This document shows positions 1 through 8,684 of a stretch of DNA of 64,000 nucleotides, piece by piece. This DNA comes from Streptomyces mirabilis (GTDB lineage: Bacteria > Actinomycetota > Actinomycetes > Streptomycetales > Streptomycetaceae): assembly GCF_039503195.1 (NCBI RefSeq), contig NZ_JBCJKP010000001.1:8804001-8868000 (forward strand). Reading direction: 5' to 3'. Numbering within the stretch: position 1 is the stretch's first letter; every line of letters starts with the position of its first letter. The notes beneath the pieces were generated by a model. That model searched no databases and was not told where the DNA came from. It worked only from the letters and a program-made list of their open reading frames with translations. Made by a program: the position numbers and the translations under genes.

Positions 1-418
1 CGCCCGATCCCGCGCTGGTGACCGTGTGGGCGTCGGTGTCCTGATTGGTCCAGGTCACCGTCGTGCCCACCTTGACCTTGAGCGTGGCCGGGGAGAACGC
101 GAAGTTCTTGATCGCCACGGCGTCCCCGGCCACCGGCGCGGCCGACGCGCTCGTGCTCGGGGGGCTCATGGGCATGCTCATGCTGGGCATGGGCGTGGTG
201 CCGGGAGCGGAACCCGCCGTGTTCCCCGGTCCGGCGGCACCGGGCATCCCGGCCGTCTGGTGCTGACCTGCTCCGGGTGTGATGGCGCCGGTTCCGGTGG
301 ACGAGGCATGCGACGACTGGCCGCATGAGCTGAGGAGTCCCAACGCGACGGCGGTGGCGACGGCCGGCCCGGCCGCGGCGCGTGATCGCCGGCCTGGCGT
401 ACGAAGGTTCAGGTGCAT
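1..418 (-). CDS. Cupredoxin-domain lipoprotein (3' end outside window)
   Basis: Read on the minus strand, the ATG at 418 gives a basic N-terminus, a hydrophobic stretch and a lipobox (LSSC, Cys about residue 33), so the product is predicted to be an exported lipoprotein. A Met/Pro/Ser/Thr-rich linker follows. From about residue 101 a plastocyanin-like fold begins (VAIKNFAFSPATLKVKVGTT, then WTNQDTDAHTV); the His of DAHTV matches the first copper ligand. The remaining His/Cys/Met ligands would lie beyond the window edge. GAGGA lies upstream of the start. The gene is divergent from an ECF sigma factor, which may control it (inference). A copper-binding or electron-transfer role is expected from the family; copper use itself is not shown. 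Confidence 0.85.
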   Translation of the reverse strand, partial: MHLNLRTPGRRSRAAAGPAVATAVALGLLSSCGQSSHASSTGTGAITPGAGQHQTAGMPGAAGPGNTAGSAPGTTPMPSMSMPMSPPSTSASAAPVAGDAVAIKNFAFSPATLKVKVGTTVTWTNQDTDAHTVTSAGSG

Positions 419-987
419 GGTGTTCGTTCCTCACTGATCAAGGCAGGGATGGGGCAGGTGCCGACTGAGCATCCGCAGTGATGTGTGGTGGATGCCGTGT
501 CACGGCCGCGCGCCCCTGACGGAACCTGTGAGCGCTGGTGCTGCCCTTGTGCCGGCCGGCCGCCTCGGCATGCCCCGCGCCGTGCATCCGCACGTGCGTG
601 CCGTGAAGTCGCGGGAGGCAGGCGGCAGTTCCGCATCCGGGGCCGCGAGCGGCGCGTCGTACGCGTCGAGCACTCCGTAGGACCGTTGTCGTGGTGTGCG
701 CGGGGCGAGTGCGGCCGGCGCCCTGGGTGAGCGCGCCGCGTCGTGTCTCTCGGTCACCTCTGATCCGTCCTTGCCGTGTGGGGAATGGTGGAGGAGTGCC
801 GCGTAAGTCGGCTCTTGTATGGCTCCACGGGCGGCGAGGGCGCTCGGTTCGGTAGATATGCACTTTTTATGACGCTTCTTGGTGATCGCCGTGGAACGGT
901 CGCCCCCGGTGCTCCGCTCGCGGAGCGTCACCTTTGCCGCGCCGTGCGTTACACGACAAAGCGATACATGTGCGCGATGATCGACTT
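419..987. other. Non-coding interval between divergent cupredoxin and ECF sigma genes
   Basis: About 570 bases without a convincing gene: the open frames here have poor composition and no ribosome-binding sites. AT-richer patches near 850-890 and 950-985 are plausible promoter positions for the sigma gene, but I see no clear -35/-10 pair. Confidence 0.5.
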
Positions 988-1590
988 ATGCCCTGGAGTT
1001 CCCGAAAACGTGATCAAAAGACCGATCCGGATGACTCCGCGCACCGTGTCTCTGGTAAAGGGACCCTTTCGACCGCAGACGAGGAACTGCTGCGCACTCT
1101 GTACGCGGAGCACGCGGGACCCCTGTTCCACTACGTGCTGCGACTGACCTCAGGAGACTGGCAATGGGCGGAGGATGTCGTGCAGGAGACGCTGCTGCGG
1201 GCGTGGCAGCATCCCGCCGCGTTCGACCCGGCACGCGGCCCGGCCCGGGCATGGCTGTGTACGGTGGCCCGGCACCTGGTCATCGACGCCCACCGGGCCC
1301 GGCGGGCCAGACCGGCCGAGGTCGGCGGGGAGGCGCTGGAGCGAGCCGCCGAGCAGGCGCCGGGCGAGGACGAGATCGAGCAGGCACTGCAGAGCTGGGC
1401 GGTGGCCGATGCCATCCGGACGCTCACCCCGGACCATCGCGCGATCCTGCTGGAGACCTACTACCGGGGCCGGACCATGACGGAGGCCGCCCGGGTGCTG
1501 GGGATCCCGCTGGGCACCGTGAAGTCGCGGACGTACTACGCCCTGCACGCCCTGCGGCTGGCGCTGCTGGAACGGGGCATCGAGCCATGA
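988..1590 (+). CDS. ECF-family RNA polymerase sigma factor
   Basis: A 200-residue extracytoplasmic-function sigma factor. Region 2 lies at about residues 30-100 (LYAEHAGPLF, then EDVVQETLLRAW), and region 4 with its helix-turn-helix at about 140-190 (LTPDHRAILLETYY, then AARVLGIPLGTVKSR). The start is uncertain. The frame is open back to a TTG at 934, but ATG 988 gives the usual length, although no clear Shine-Dalgarno is visible and leaderless translation is possible. The next gene, 25 bases on, is a zinc-finger anti-sigma factor, so the two form a regulator pair. Such pairs usually autoregulate; I did not find the promoter motif. Confidence 0.9.
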   Translation: MPWSSRKRDQKTDPDDSAHRVSGKGTLSTADEELLRTLYAEHAGPLFHYVLRLTSGDWQWAEDVVQETLLRAWQHPAAFDPARGPARAWLCTVARHLVIDAHRARRARPAEVGGEALERAAEQAPGEDEIEQALQSWAVADAIRTLTPDHRAILLETYYRGRTMTEAARVLGIPLGTVKSRTYYALHALRLALLERGIEP

Positions 1591-1615
1591 CCGTGGCATG
1601 CAGGAGGTGGCGACC

Positions 1616-2410
1616 ATGAGCATGAGCGCGGAGCACGACGCTCTCCGGCAGGCGCTGGGGGGATACGTCCTGGGCACGCTGCCCCCGGCGGAAATGGAAC
1701 AAGCGCGCGCCCACCTCGCGGAATGCGCCGAGTGTCAGGCGGAACACGCCCAGCTCGCGGGACTGCCCGCGCTGCTGGCGACGGTGACCGCGGCCGAAGC
1801 TGCGGGCCGGACCGCGCCGGTGGCCGACGAAGACCTGGCCGACCGGCTGGTGGCGCGGGCGGCCGAGAGCGCTCAAGGCTCCGCGCCAGTACGGCCCGCC
1901 GTGTCCGCGGTGTCGCAGACGCCGGAGGCGGGTGTGCTGGAGAGGCTGCTCCAGCAGGCCGCGGCCCGGCGTCGCAGGACCTGGCGTCTGCAACTGGCCG
2001 GTGCCGCCGCCTCCCTGACGTTCATCGCGGCAGCGGCCGGCGGCACATGGCTGGCGACCACCGGATCGGTGGGCAGTCTGGCGACGCGGCCCGGGCCGAC
2101 CGCGCCGACCGCCTGGCGCACCTTCTCCGGAAGCGATCCCGCCACCGGCGTCACCGCCTCGGTCAGGGTCTCGCCCTCTGCCTGGGGCAGTGTCCTGCAG
2201 GTCTCCGCCAAGGGGGCGCCTGCCGGAATCACCTGCCGCCTGCAGGCGGTCGGGCCCGGCGGGGTCAGGGCGGACGGCGCTACCTGGCGGGCGGGCGAGT
2301 ACCCTCCCGGCACCACGATCCCAGGGGCGGTTGCCATGTCTCCGGGAGCCATCGAGCACTTTGAGATCGTCGCAGGCAACGGTCAGAAGCTGGTCACGAT
2401 GCAGGCGTGA
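1616..2410 (+). CDS. Membrane-anchored zinc-finger anti-sigma factor (RskA-like)
   Basis: This 264-residue protein starts with the ZAS/zf-HC2 pattern (H33, then C37 and C40 in HLAECAEC) that holds the cognate ECF sigma factor. A linker follows, then one transmembrane segment at about residues 125-147, and an extracytoplasmic RskA-type domain of about 115 residues. ATG 1616 is preferred over the in-frame ATG at 1598 because AGGAGG lies just ahead of it. It is the partner of the upstream sigma factor and would release it on an envelope or redox signal (family knowledge). A strong hairpin follows directly, ending the operon. Confidence 0.88.
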   Translation: MSMSAEHDALRQALGGYVLGTLPPAEMEQARAHLAECAECQAEHAQLAGLPALLATVTAAEAAGRTAPVADEDLADRLVARAAESAQGSAPVRPAVSAVSQTPEAGVLERLLQQAAARRRRTWRLQLAGAAASLTFIAAAAGGTWLATTGSVGSLATRPGPTAPTAWRTFSGSDPATGVTASVRVSPSAWGSVLQVSAKGAPAGITCRLQAVGPGGVRADGATWRAGEYPPGTTIPGAVAMSPGAIEHFEIVAGNGQKLVTMQA

Positions 2411-2416
2411 GGGGCA

Positions 2417-2451
2417 GGGAGCCCGCCCGACGATGCGTGGGGCGGGCTCCC
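2417..2451 (+). terminator. Hairpin after sigma/anti-sigma operon
   Basis: A perfect 12-bp inverted repeat (GGGAGCCCGCCC and its complement) with an 11-base loop starts seven bases after the anti-sigma stop. There is no U-tract, as is common in Streptomyces. Confidence 0.75.
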
Positions 2452-2869
2452 GGCGTATCCGGCCGACTCCTCACGGTGCGCCTGGAGGAAAGGCGTGCCG
2501 GCTGCGTGTGCGGGTGGGCACGGCTGTGCGGGGGCCTGTGGCGTTCACCTCGACCCCCGCCGGGAGGAGGCCGAAGGCGGCGCCCCGGTCCCCCTCGGGA
2601 CGCGCCCGACGGCCGAGGTGCTGCCCGTGCCCTGCTCGTCGGGTTCGGCATCGAGCTCCTGCGGAGGCGAGTGAACTCGGCCCGGCCAACGGCATCGACC
2701 TGACCCGCAAGAAATCGAGCAAAAGGCGTGAACAACCCGAACCGTTCGGCATGTGTCGCCCGTGGAACTGAATGAGCGCTCCCCTGCAGGATCCGGCCCA
2801 CCGATCGCCCCCCCGAAGTCCTTGGCGGTCCTCCACTTTCCGGTCTCCGCACATCCACGGAAGAGCCAG
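2452..2869. other. Intergenic interval, no gene seen
   Basis: About 420 bases between the hairpin and the next start. The open frames are low-complexity shadows. A relatively AT-rich patch at 2705-2750 is the likeliest promoter location for the ATP-binding protein gene. Confidence 0.4.
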
Positions 2870-3304
2870 ATGACCATGTTTGTCACCGATTCCCCCCGTC
2901 CGAGCTCGCCGCTCACCCGGCACTGCAATCACCAGGCGCTGCTCACCCTGCCGGCGCAGGAGGCGCACGTCTCCGCCGTTCGTCACTTCGCGGCCGATCT
3001 GCTGGAGACCTGGAGTGTTCCCGCGAGCGAACGGGACTCCGCCGTTCTCATCGTCGACGAACTCGCCGCCAACGCCGCCCAGTACGGACGCGAGCGCATG
3101 ACCCTGCTGCTCGTCCTCGACCACGGCACCTTGCACATAGTGGTCAGTGACTCCGGAATGGTCGTGGAGCACCTTCGCCCCGACATCGCCTCGGACGAAC
3201 ACGGCCGCGGCACCGGCATCGTCCAGCACCTCGCACAGTCCACCGAGGTCCACCAGACGGGCAACGGCCGCGAAGTCCGCGCCTGTCTGAGGTGCTCGGC
3301 ATGA
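2870..3304 (+). CDS. ATP-binding protein, RsbW-like anti-sigma kinase family (HATPase_c_2)
   Basis: A 144-residue single-domain GHKL ATPase of the kind very abundant in Streptomyces. The N box is visible (VDELAANAAQYG), followed by the G1-like segment (VVSDSG) and the second glycine box (DEHGRGTGIVQHL). Family members resemble RsbW/SpoIIAB and are thought to bind or phosphorylate anti-anti-sigma partners; none is adjacent here. The start at ATG 2870 is supported by GGAAGAG just upstream; the in-frame codons before it have unlike composition. It overlaps the next small gene by ATGA, so the two are probably translationally coupled. Confidence 0.85.
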   Translation: MTMFVTDSPRPSSPLTRHCNHQALLTLPAQEAHVSAVRHFAADLLETWSVPASERDSAVLIVDELAANAAQYGRERMTLLLVLDHGTLHIVVSDSGMVVEHLRPDIASDEHGRGTGIVQHLAQSTEVHQTGNGREVRACLRCSA

Positions 3305-3501
3305 CCGATCCCGGATCACCCGATGCCTCTACCGACGGGGCCTTCGCGACCCACAAGCCGTGCCCCATCGACCGCTGTCCGGGCCCGGCGCAGGTACTCG
3401 TGCCCTCCCCGGCGAACCTGTCGGTCCTCGACCACGGCGACCCCGACCATGACACGGTGCTCTGCAAACGCTGCGGCCTCGGTGTAGCGGCGGAGGTGTG
3501 A
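3301..3501 (+). CDS. Small Cys-pair protein coupled to the ATP-binding protein
   Basis: A 66-residue product whose ATG overlaps the previous stop (ATGA). It has two Cys pairs, CPIDRC near residue 20 and CKRC near residue 58, suggesting a small zinc ribbon. No function is known to me. Its position between the ATP-binding protein and another small gene argues for a three-gene regulatory operon. Confidence 0.7.
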   Translation: MTDPGSPDASTDGAFATHKPCPIDRCPGPAQVLVPSPANLSVLDHGDPDHDTVLCKRCGLGVAAEV

Positions 3502-3503
3502 GC

Positions 3504-3968
3504 ATGAGGGTCATCCCGAATACGGCCGAGGCCATCGACGCGCCGCCCGCGCACGTGGCGTACGCGAACGCCCCCGACCTGCGCCGCGAGATGCATCAGG
3601 TGCTCGCCCTCGGAGCCGAACGCGACGGCCGCCGAGTCCGGACCGTCACCGGCCCGCCGGTCGACGCGACGGCCGCCGAACGCGCCTGGCTGCTGCGCAG
3701 GGCTGCTCTCATGGACCGGATGGCCCTGGACGGCCCCGGCCCCGGCCCGGACGGCGCCGCCGCACAGACCGCCGAACAGCTCGTGCTGTACGACCGCCGC
3801 CATCCCGGCCTGGTGGCCGGCCCGCACCACCCCGATGCGATCACGCTCGACCCCGGCCGCCGCCCCTACGTGCGTCAGGAGTACGCCGCATGGACGGCCG
3901 CCGGGCGCCCCGGCACGTACCAGGAGGAGCGGCGCGTGCCCGACCTCCAGTACCGGGCGGGCGTGTGA
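3504..3968 (+). CDS. Hypothetical protein, third gene of the ATP-binding-protein operon
   Basis: A 154-residue soluble, Arg/Ala/Pro-rich protein. ATG 3504 is chosen because GGAGG at 3492-3496 is well spaced; the GTG at 3498 overlaps the previous stop and is an alternative. No recognised domain; the composition suggests a mostly helical protein, which fits Streptomyces small accessory proteins next to RsbW-like kinases. It ends 76 bases before the convergent CHAT gene. Confidence 0.7.
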   Translation: MRVIPNTAEAIDAPPAHVAYANAPDLRREMHQVLALGAERDGRRVRTVTGPPVDATAAERAWLLRRAALMDRMALDGPGPGPDGAAAQTAEQLVLYDRRHPGLVAGPHHPDAITLDPGRRPYVRQEYAAWTAAGRPGTYQEERRVPDLQYRAGV

Positions 3969-4044
3969 GTACGACATCGCTCCGGGAGCCCGGCCACACC
4001 TTCGGCCACGGAGAATCCTCCCGCGTGCTTCAGGCCCGCTACGC

Positions 4045-6903
4045 CTACGGCCCCACATGGATGTACGGCGCCCACAGGCTCGGGTTCAGGCGGTAGCCCT
4101 CGTCGGCGTCGCGGAGGGCGCGTACCGCGGTGTGCAGGGCGTGTGCCGTCCGGCCGGGGAAGGGGTGTCGGGGCGCGAAGGCCGAGTAGAAGTGGTCGGC
4201 CAGTTCTCGGGAAGTGTCGTCGTCGACGGCCCAGAGGGTGCCGACGACGTGGGTGAAGCCGGCCATGTGGAAGGCGCCGGTGATGTGCAGCGCCTCGTCG
4301 GCGTACTCGCCGCGGCCCCGGGTGGTCTCGCACGCCGAGAGGTACGCCAGCTCCGCGGCCGGGAGCCGGAGCCGGGCGATGTCGGTGAGGGTGAGCGGGG
4401 CCGTGTCGTGGTCGTGCAGCAGGACCTGGCCGGTCGCGGCCACGCCGTCGGCGGCGACGGCGTGGCAGGCGAAGTGCACCCAGGGGTGGTGGGGGAGCGC
4501 GTCGAGCACGGTCCGGCGTACCGCCTGCTCGTCCAGGAGCAGACGGGCGCCCGGTCGCGCGGCCAGCAGGGCGGCCTCCGCCCGCGCGCCCTCCAGCGGC
4601 ACGAGCCCCGCGCCCGGCGGCGCCGGCACGGCGACCACCAGCGGGGCCGTGGGGACGGTCGGCCGCCGGTCCGGTCGTGCGGTCTGGCGGCGCCGGGCGT
4701 GAACGAGGCTGTTGACGGTCGGGGCGTACGAGCTGACGGCACGGTCGAGCAGGTTGTCCCGGTCGTTCTCGTGGAGCCCGGCCGCGTGCAGGGGCAGGGC
4801 GGTCAGGGGGCCGGTGGGGATCCACCACATCCGTCCCGGGGACTCCGCGCCGGGCCGGCCGGCGGCGCGGAAACCGAGCGCGTCCAGGACCGGTTCGGCC
4901 ACCGCCGTCCACAGCCAGGCGAGCGTCCCCCGGATGTCGGACTGGGCGTCGCGCTGGTGGGACAACGGCCGGCCGGCGTCGCCCGCCGTACGGACGGCGA
5001 CGAGGAAGGCGTCGGCCCGTCGGACCACCTCCGCGTGGCTGAGCCCCGTCAGCGGCACGCACCGCACGCGTCCCTCGCGCAGGACGAGCGCGTCGCAGCG
5101 CAGCGGGCTGATGTTGACCATCACCACCGGGCCCTCGTCACCGAGTCCGGCGAGCATCTCGGCGGTGCGGGGGAGCCGCAGGAAGTCCCCGAAGCCCGGC
5201 TCGCGTCGGATCGCCGCCACGAGCCGGTCCCACCGTTCGGCCAGGGCGTGCCGGTCCTCGCCCGCGAGCGGGGTGCCGGGGCCCGAGTGGCCGGCGCCGG
5301 TCCCGGCCGGTCCGGACGCGATGAAGGCGGCGGCTTCGGGGCGGTCCAGCTGGGGGATCAACCGGGCGTATTCGGCGCCGAGTTCGTCCGGTAGACGGCT
5401 CAGCAGGTCCGTGGTGTCCGTGCGGGCGTCGAGGGTTTGGGCGAGCAGCACGCCACGGCCCTGCTCCAGGAGCCGCAGCGCGAGTTCGGGGTCGGCCAGC
5501 TCCAGCGCGCAGGCCGCCGCGTCCTGCGCGAGACCCGCGAACTTGCCCAACCGGCGTGCGCGGTCCATACGTCCGATGCGGTACGACGCCGTACGAGGCA
5601 GCAGTTCGACCGCGAGCCGGAACGGCTCCATGGCCGCCGCGTGGTCGTCGGGCGAGCGGCTCTCGCCGCCGCCTACGAGGCTCAGCGCCCACAGGTGCGC
5701 GCAGCCCACCCGGACGCTGACGTCCATGGTCGGGTCGGACGCGGCCTTCCGGTACAGGTCGATCGCCGCCGCGAGGGCGTGCGGATCGCCCTCGGTCACC
5801 GCCCGCGTGCCCAGGGCGGAACCGTGGTTCAGCAGGGCGAGCCCGCGCAGCGCGTGCCCTTCGGGAGTGGTGGCGTACGCCTCGGCGGTCGCCCGGACCC
5901 ATGCGCGCACGGCCCGCCGTTCGCGGCGCGTCGAACGCCGTCCGCCGCCACCGTCGAGAACCCCGGGTGCGGGCGCGGCGACATGTGCCACGCCGATCAG
6001 TTCCAGACGCCGTACGCTCGCCAGCACCGCGTGGCGCTGCACCAGGTTGGGATGCCCCGCCGGGGTCGCGGCGACCGCCCGGCGGGCGGCCCGGGCGGCC
6101 TCGCGCAGGTCGGCCGGGTCCGCCCGGACCTGATGGCGCTCGGCCAGGATCGAGGCGAGGCTCGACAGGAACCGCGGATACAGCCGATGGCGCCGTGGGA
6201 CTGCGGTGAGGACCTCCCGCGCCAGCACAGCCGCCTCGTCGAGCGCCTCCGGGGCGCCGTCGGGGGACTGGTGGTGATGCAGACGCAGCGCCTCGGCGAG
6301 GTTGGAGCGGGCCCAGGTCTGCTCCTCCGTGCCCGGCTCGGCGCAGGCCACGGCCGCCCGGAAGGTTCCGACGGCCTCCGCGAGCGCGGCGGAGTCGCCG
6401 TGCAGGTGGTGGAGGCTCAGCAGCGCGTCGCCCAGGCTGTCCAGACGGTTGGAGCGTCGCGCGCCCCCGGGCGGCGTCGAGTCGAGGGCTGTGCGGATCG
6501 CGTCGACGGAGGCGGTCAGATCCCGGGCGTCGTGCGTACGCAGCCACCGCAGCCGCAGCGCACCGGAGAGGTTCGTCCAATAGGAGGGCGTGACGACGGT
6601 GACCTCCGTCCCGTACGGGGCCAGGGCCTCGCGGAACAGGGTGATGGCCCCGTCCAGGTCGGCCGGTTCGCCGAACCGTTCGTAGCGGGACCACAGGACC
6701 GTGCCGACCCCGTTCATGGCGGCGCCGCGGAGATCGATGTTCTGCGTCCTGTCGAGCACGGCGTCGAAGAGGACCAGGGCCCGTTCCAGGTCAGGGAGCC
6801 GGCCGGCGCGCTCGTACCGGGTGTGCGACTCCTCGGCGGCGCCGAGCACCGCGAGCAACTGCTCGTACCCGGGTGTGCCGAACAGGCCGTACGGGGCGGA
6901 CAT
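4045..6903 (-). CDS. CHAT-domain (caspase-like protease) protein with N-terminal TPR array
   Basis: A 952-residue protein. Residues 1 to about 600 are helical, TPR-like repeats (motifs such as LFDAVLDR, LFREAL, AAIDLYRKAA). The C-terminal third is a CHAT domain of the clan CD (caspase/separase) peptidases. It has the histidine in HFACHA (about residue 814) and the catalytic cysteine in LSACETT (about residue 858), so both residues of the dyad are present. The start codon at 6903 overlaps the upstream gene's stop (ATGA), so the two are coupled. CHAT proteins are effectors in bacterial conflict and defence modules in which TPRs sense or bind partners. That this one is activated by infection is inference. 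A divergent pair of genes at 7369-8684 probably belongs to the same module. Confidence 0.9.
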   Translation of the reverse strand: MSAPYGLFGTPGYEQLLAVLGAAEESHTRYERAGRLPDLERALVLFDAVLDRTQNIDLRGAAMNGVGTVLWSRYERFGEPADLDGAITLFREALAPYGTEVTVVTPSYWTNLSGALRLRWLRTHDARDLTASVDAIRTALDSTPPGGARRSNRLDSLGDALLSLHHLHGDSAALAEAVGTFRAAVACAEPGTEEQTWARSNLAEALRLHHHQSPDGAPEALDEAAVLAREVLTAVPRRHRLYPRFLSSLASILAERHQVRADPADLREAARAARRAVAATPAGHPNLVQRHAVLASVRRLELIGVAHVAAPAPGVLDGGGGRRSTRRERRAVRAWVRATAEAYATTPEGHALRGLALLNHGSALGTRAVTEGDPHALAAAIDLYRKAASDPTMDVSVRVGCAHLWALSLVGGGESRSPDDHAAAMEPFRLAVELLPRTASYRIGRMDRARRLGKFAGLAQDAAACALELADPELALRLLEQGRGVLLAQTLDARTDTTDLLSRLPDELGAEYARLIPQLDRPEAAAFIASGPAGTGAGHSGPGTPLAGEDRHALAERWDRLVAAIRREPGFGDFLRLPRTAEMLAGLGDEGPVVMVNISPLRCDALVLREGRVRCVPLTGLSHAEVVRRADAFLVAVRTAGDAGRPLSHQRDAQSDIRGTLAWLWTAVAEPVLDALGFRAAGRPGAESPGRMWWIPTGPLTALPLHAAGLHENDRDNLLDRAVSSYAPTVNSLVHARRRQTARPDRRPTVPTAPLVVAVPAPPGAGLVPLEGARAEAALLAARPGARLLLDEQAVRRTVLDALPHHPWVHFACHAVAADGVAATGQVLLHDHDTAPLTLTDIARLRLPAAELAYLSACETTRGRGEYADEALHITGAFHMAGFTHVVGTLWAVDDDTSRELADHFYSAFAPRHPFPGRTAHALHTAVRALRDADEGYRLNPSLWAPYIHVGP

Positions 6904-7298
6904 CAGGAACCGTGCTGCCCAGGAGTTCCCGGAGCGTCACGCTCGTCGCGCTTCTCGCGGATGCGTCGGGCCATCAGCGCGCCCATGGGCCCGTTCCGGT
7001 CGAACCACGCGGCGGCCTCGTCGTCGCGCCCCAGCGAGAGCAGGGTCAGGGCGAGATTGGCGGTGGCGTCCTGACTGCCCTGTTCCGCCGCCTCCGTGAG
7101 TACTTCGACGGCCTCCTCGAGGCGCCCGTCGAGCCGCAGCTTGACGCCGTACCGGTTCAGCGCCTGCGGAGTGCCCGTCTCGGCCGCCCGGCGCAGCTCG
7201 GCCTCCGACGGCATCGCCCGGAACGTGAACCGCGATCCGTCCGATCCGTCCTGCTCCGCTCTCCGTGCCCGCGTGCGTCGACGCCAGAACATCGGCAT
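6903..7298 (-). CDS. Small TPR/Sel1-like partner of the CHAT protein
   Basis: A 131-residue protein starting MPMFWRRR at 7298. Two helical repeats are visible in the middle (GTPQALNRYGVKLRLDGRLE, and further on ATANLALTLLSLGRDDEAA), typical of Sel1/TPR adaptors. The C-terminus is charged and probably disordered. Its stop codon overlaps the CHAT start, giving tight coupling. A role as sensor or adaptor for the protease is inferred from position only. The start lies 70 bases from the divergent gene, so the interval must hold both promoters. Confidence 0.8.
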   Translation of the reverse strand: MPMFWRRRTRARRAEQDGSDGSRFTFRAMPSEAELRRAAETGTPQALNRYGVKLRLDGRLEEAVEVLTEAAEQGSQDATANLALTLLSLGRDDEAAAWFDRNGPMGALMARRIREKRDERDAPGTPGQHGS

Positions 7299-7368
7299 CA
7301 CCCCCCGTGACCGTCGGTGATCGCCCAGTATCCTCTCAACTCGATTGTCATGTAAGGAGGTTGCAAGG
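7299..7368. promoter_or_regulatory. Divergent promoter interval of the CHAT module
   Basis: Seventy bases separate the divergent TPR and Cys-rich genes. The interval is locally AT-rich at 7330-7353, and AAGGAGG at 7354-7360 is the ribosome-binding site of the plus-strand gene. No clear -35/-10 boxes were assigned. Confidence 0.45.
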
Positions 7369-7779
7369 ATGGCGGATATCCGCACCGGCGACGGCGACGG
7401 CGACGGGGACGGCGGGTCGAGGGCGGTGCGGTCGGACATCTGCGCCCGGCTGGACGAGATCAGCGGCGTGGTACCGGCCGAGCGCCGGCCGGAGTTGGAG
7501 GAGATCCTCGAGGCGCTGCGGGGGAGCGGCGACCCGGCCGGCCCGCAGGCCGCGCTCCACCGACTCCTGCGCCGCTGCGGGGTGGCGGCCGGGTTGCGCG
7601 CGTTCACCCGGGGCGCGGGCATCGGCGGGCTCCCGGCGGCCGTGGAAGGGCACCCGGTGGTGGAGGCGTACGTCTGCCCGGGGGACCGCTGCGACCGCCG
7701 GACCCCGGCCCGGAACCAACCGGTGCCGGAGACCTGCCGTCTGTACGGCGAGCCGATGCGCCGCCGCAGGCTGTCATGA
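7369..7779 (+). CDS. Small protein with C-terminal Cys motif, CHAT-module component
   Basis: A 136-residue product. After a Gly/Asp-rich start there is a helical region of about 70 residues (RSDICARLDEISGVVPAERR onward). It ends in YVCPGDRCDRR, a spacer, VPETCRLYGEPMRR. This CP-x3-C with a later P-x-x-C and a basic tail resembles short zinc-ribbon-like tails I associate with actinobacterial conflict proteins, from memory and not checked. The start is fixed by AAGGAGG eight bases upstream. The stop overlaps the ATG of the membrane protein, so both are co-translated. It may link the protease to the membrane component (inference). Confidence 0.75.
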   Translation: MADIRTGDGDGDGDGGSRAVRSDICARLDEISGVVPAERRPELEEILEALRGSGDPAGPQAALHRLLRRCGVAAGLRAFTRGAGIGGLPAAVEGHPVVEAYVCPGDRCDRRTPARNQPVPETCRLYGEPMRRRRLS

Positions 7780-8684
7780 ACGCCGTGCTCGCGGAGTTGG
7801 GCAAGAACCTGGCCGCGCGCTGGCTCACCCACCTCGTCCCCTCGGGGCTGCTGTTCCTCGCGGTCGCCGGGGCGGGGCGGCTGCTGGGCCAGGCGCACTG
7901 GTACGACGTCGGCCGGGTCACCCGCGCCCTCGACGAGCTGGCCGGGCATCCGGCGAGCCGGTCGACCGGCGGTGTGGTGCTGGCGGCCTCCGCGACGGTG
8001 ATCGCCTCGGCCGGACTCGGCCTCCTCGCCCAGGCGCTCGGCGGGGCGGTGGAGCGGCTCTGGACGGGGGACTGGCCCCCACCGGTACGGCCGCTCGGCG
8101 GGCGGATGACGGAGCGTCGGCGAGTGGGGTGGCGGGCGGCCGAGGACGCCTACGCGCGGGTGGACGCGCGAGCCGTGGAGCAGGGGCCGCCCCTCGACCC
8201 CGGCACGGTCCGCGAACTCGCCCGACTCGCCGCGGTACGCAACCGGATCTCCCTGGTCGAGCCCGCCCACCCCTGCTGGACCGGCGATCGCGTCCGCGCC
8301 CTCGACCTGCGCGTCCACCAGGCCTACCGGCTCGACCTCGACTCGGCCTGGTCCCGGCTCTGGCTCGTCCTGTCCGCCGACACCCGCACCGAACTGCGCA
8401 CCGCGCGGGAGGCCTACGACGCCGCGGTCCGCCTCACCGCGTGGAGCCTGCCGTACCTGCTGGTCGCCGTCTGGTGGTGGCCGTCCGCCGTGATCGCGCT
8501 GGGCCTGGCGATGCTCGGAGCGCGCCGGGGCCGGTCGGCGATGGACGCCTTCGCCGAGCTGGTCGAGTCCGCGGTGGACCTCCACGGCCGCGACCTGGCC
8601 CTCGCGCTGGGCGTGGACTGCCCGGGCAGGCTGGACCGGGAAACCGGCCTGGAGATCACCGCTCTGCTCCGCAAGGGTGCGTGA
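7776..8684 (+). CDS. Multi-pass membrane protein of the CHAT module
   Basis: A 302-residue protein overlapping the previous stop by ATGA. Hydrophobic segments are visible near residues 18-38 (LVPSGLLFLAVAGAGRLL), 68-90 (GVVLAASATVIASAGLGLLA) and a hairpin at about 225-250 (LPYLLVAVWWWPSAVIALGL). A soluble basic loop separates them. No named family is recognised. Pairing with a CHAT protease and a Cys-rich adaptor suggests the membrane is where the system senses or executes its effect (inference). Confidence 0.75.
   Translation: MNAVLAELGKNLAARWLTHLVPSGLLFLAVAGAGRLLGQAHWYDVGRVTRALDELAGHPASRSTGGVVLAASATVIASAGLGLLAQALGGAVERLWTGDWPPPVRPLGGRMTERRRVGWRAAEDAYARVDARAVEQGPPLDPGTVRELARLAAVRNRISLVEPAHPCWTGDRVRALDLRVHQAYRLDLDSAWSRLWLVLSADTRTELRTAREAYDAAVRLTAWSLPYLLVAVWWWPSAVIALGLAMLGARRGRSAMDAFAELVESAVDLHGRDLALALGVDCPGRLDRETGLEITALLRKGA

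Noticed and set aside
438..863. A 141-codon minus-strand frame in the cupredoxin/sigma interval
   Set aside because: No ribosome-binding site, Arg/Thr/His-rich shadow composition and no recognisable motif.
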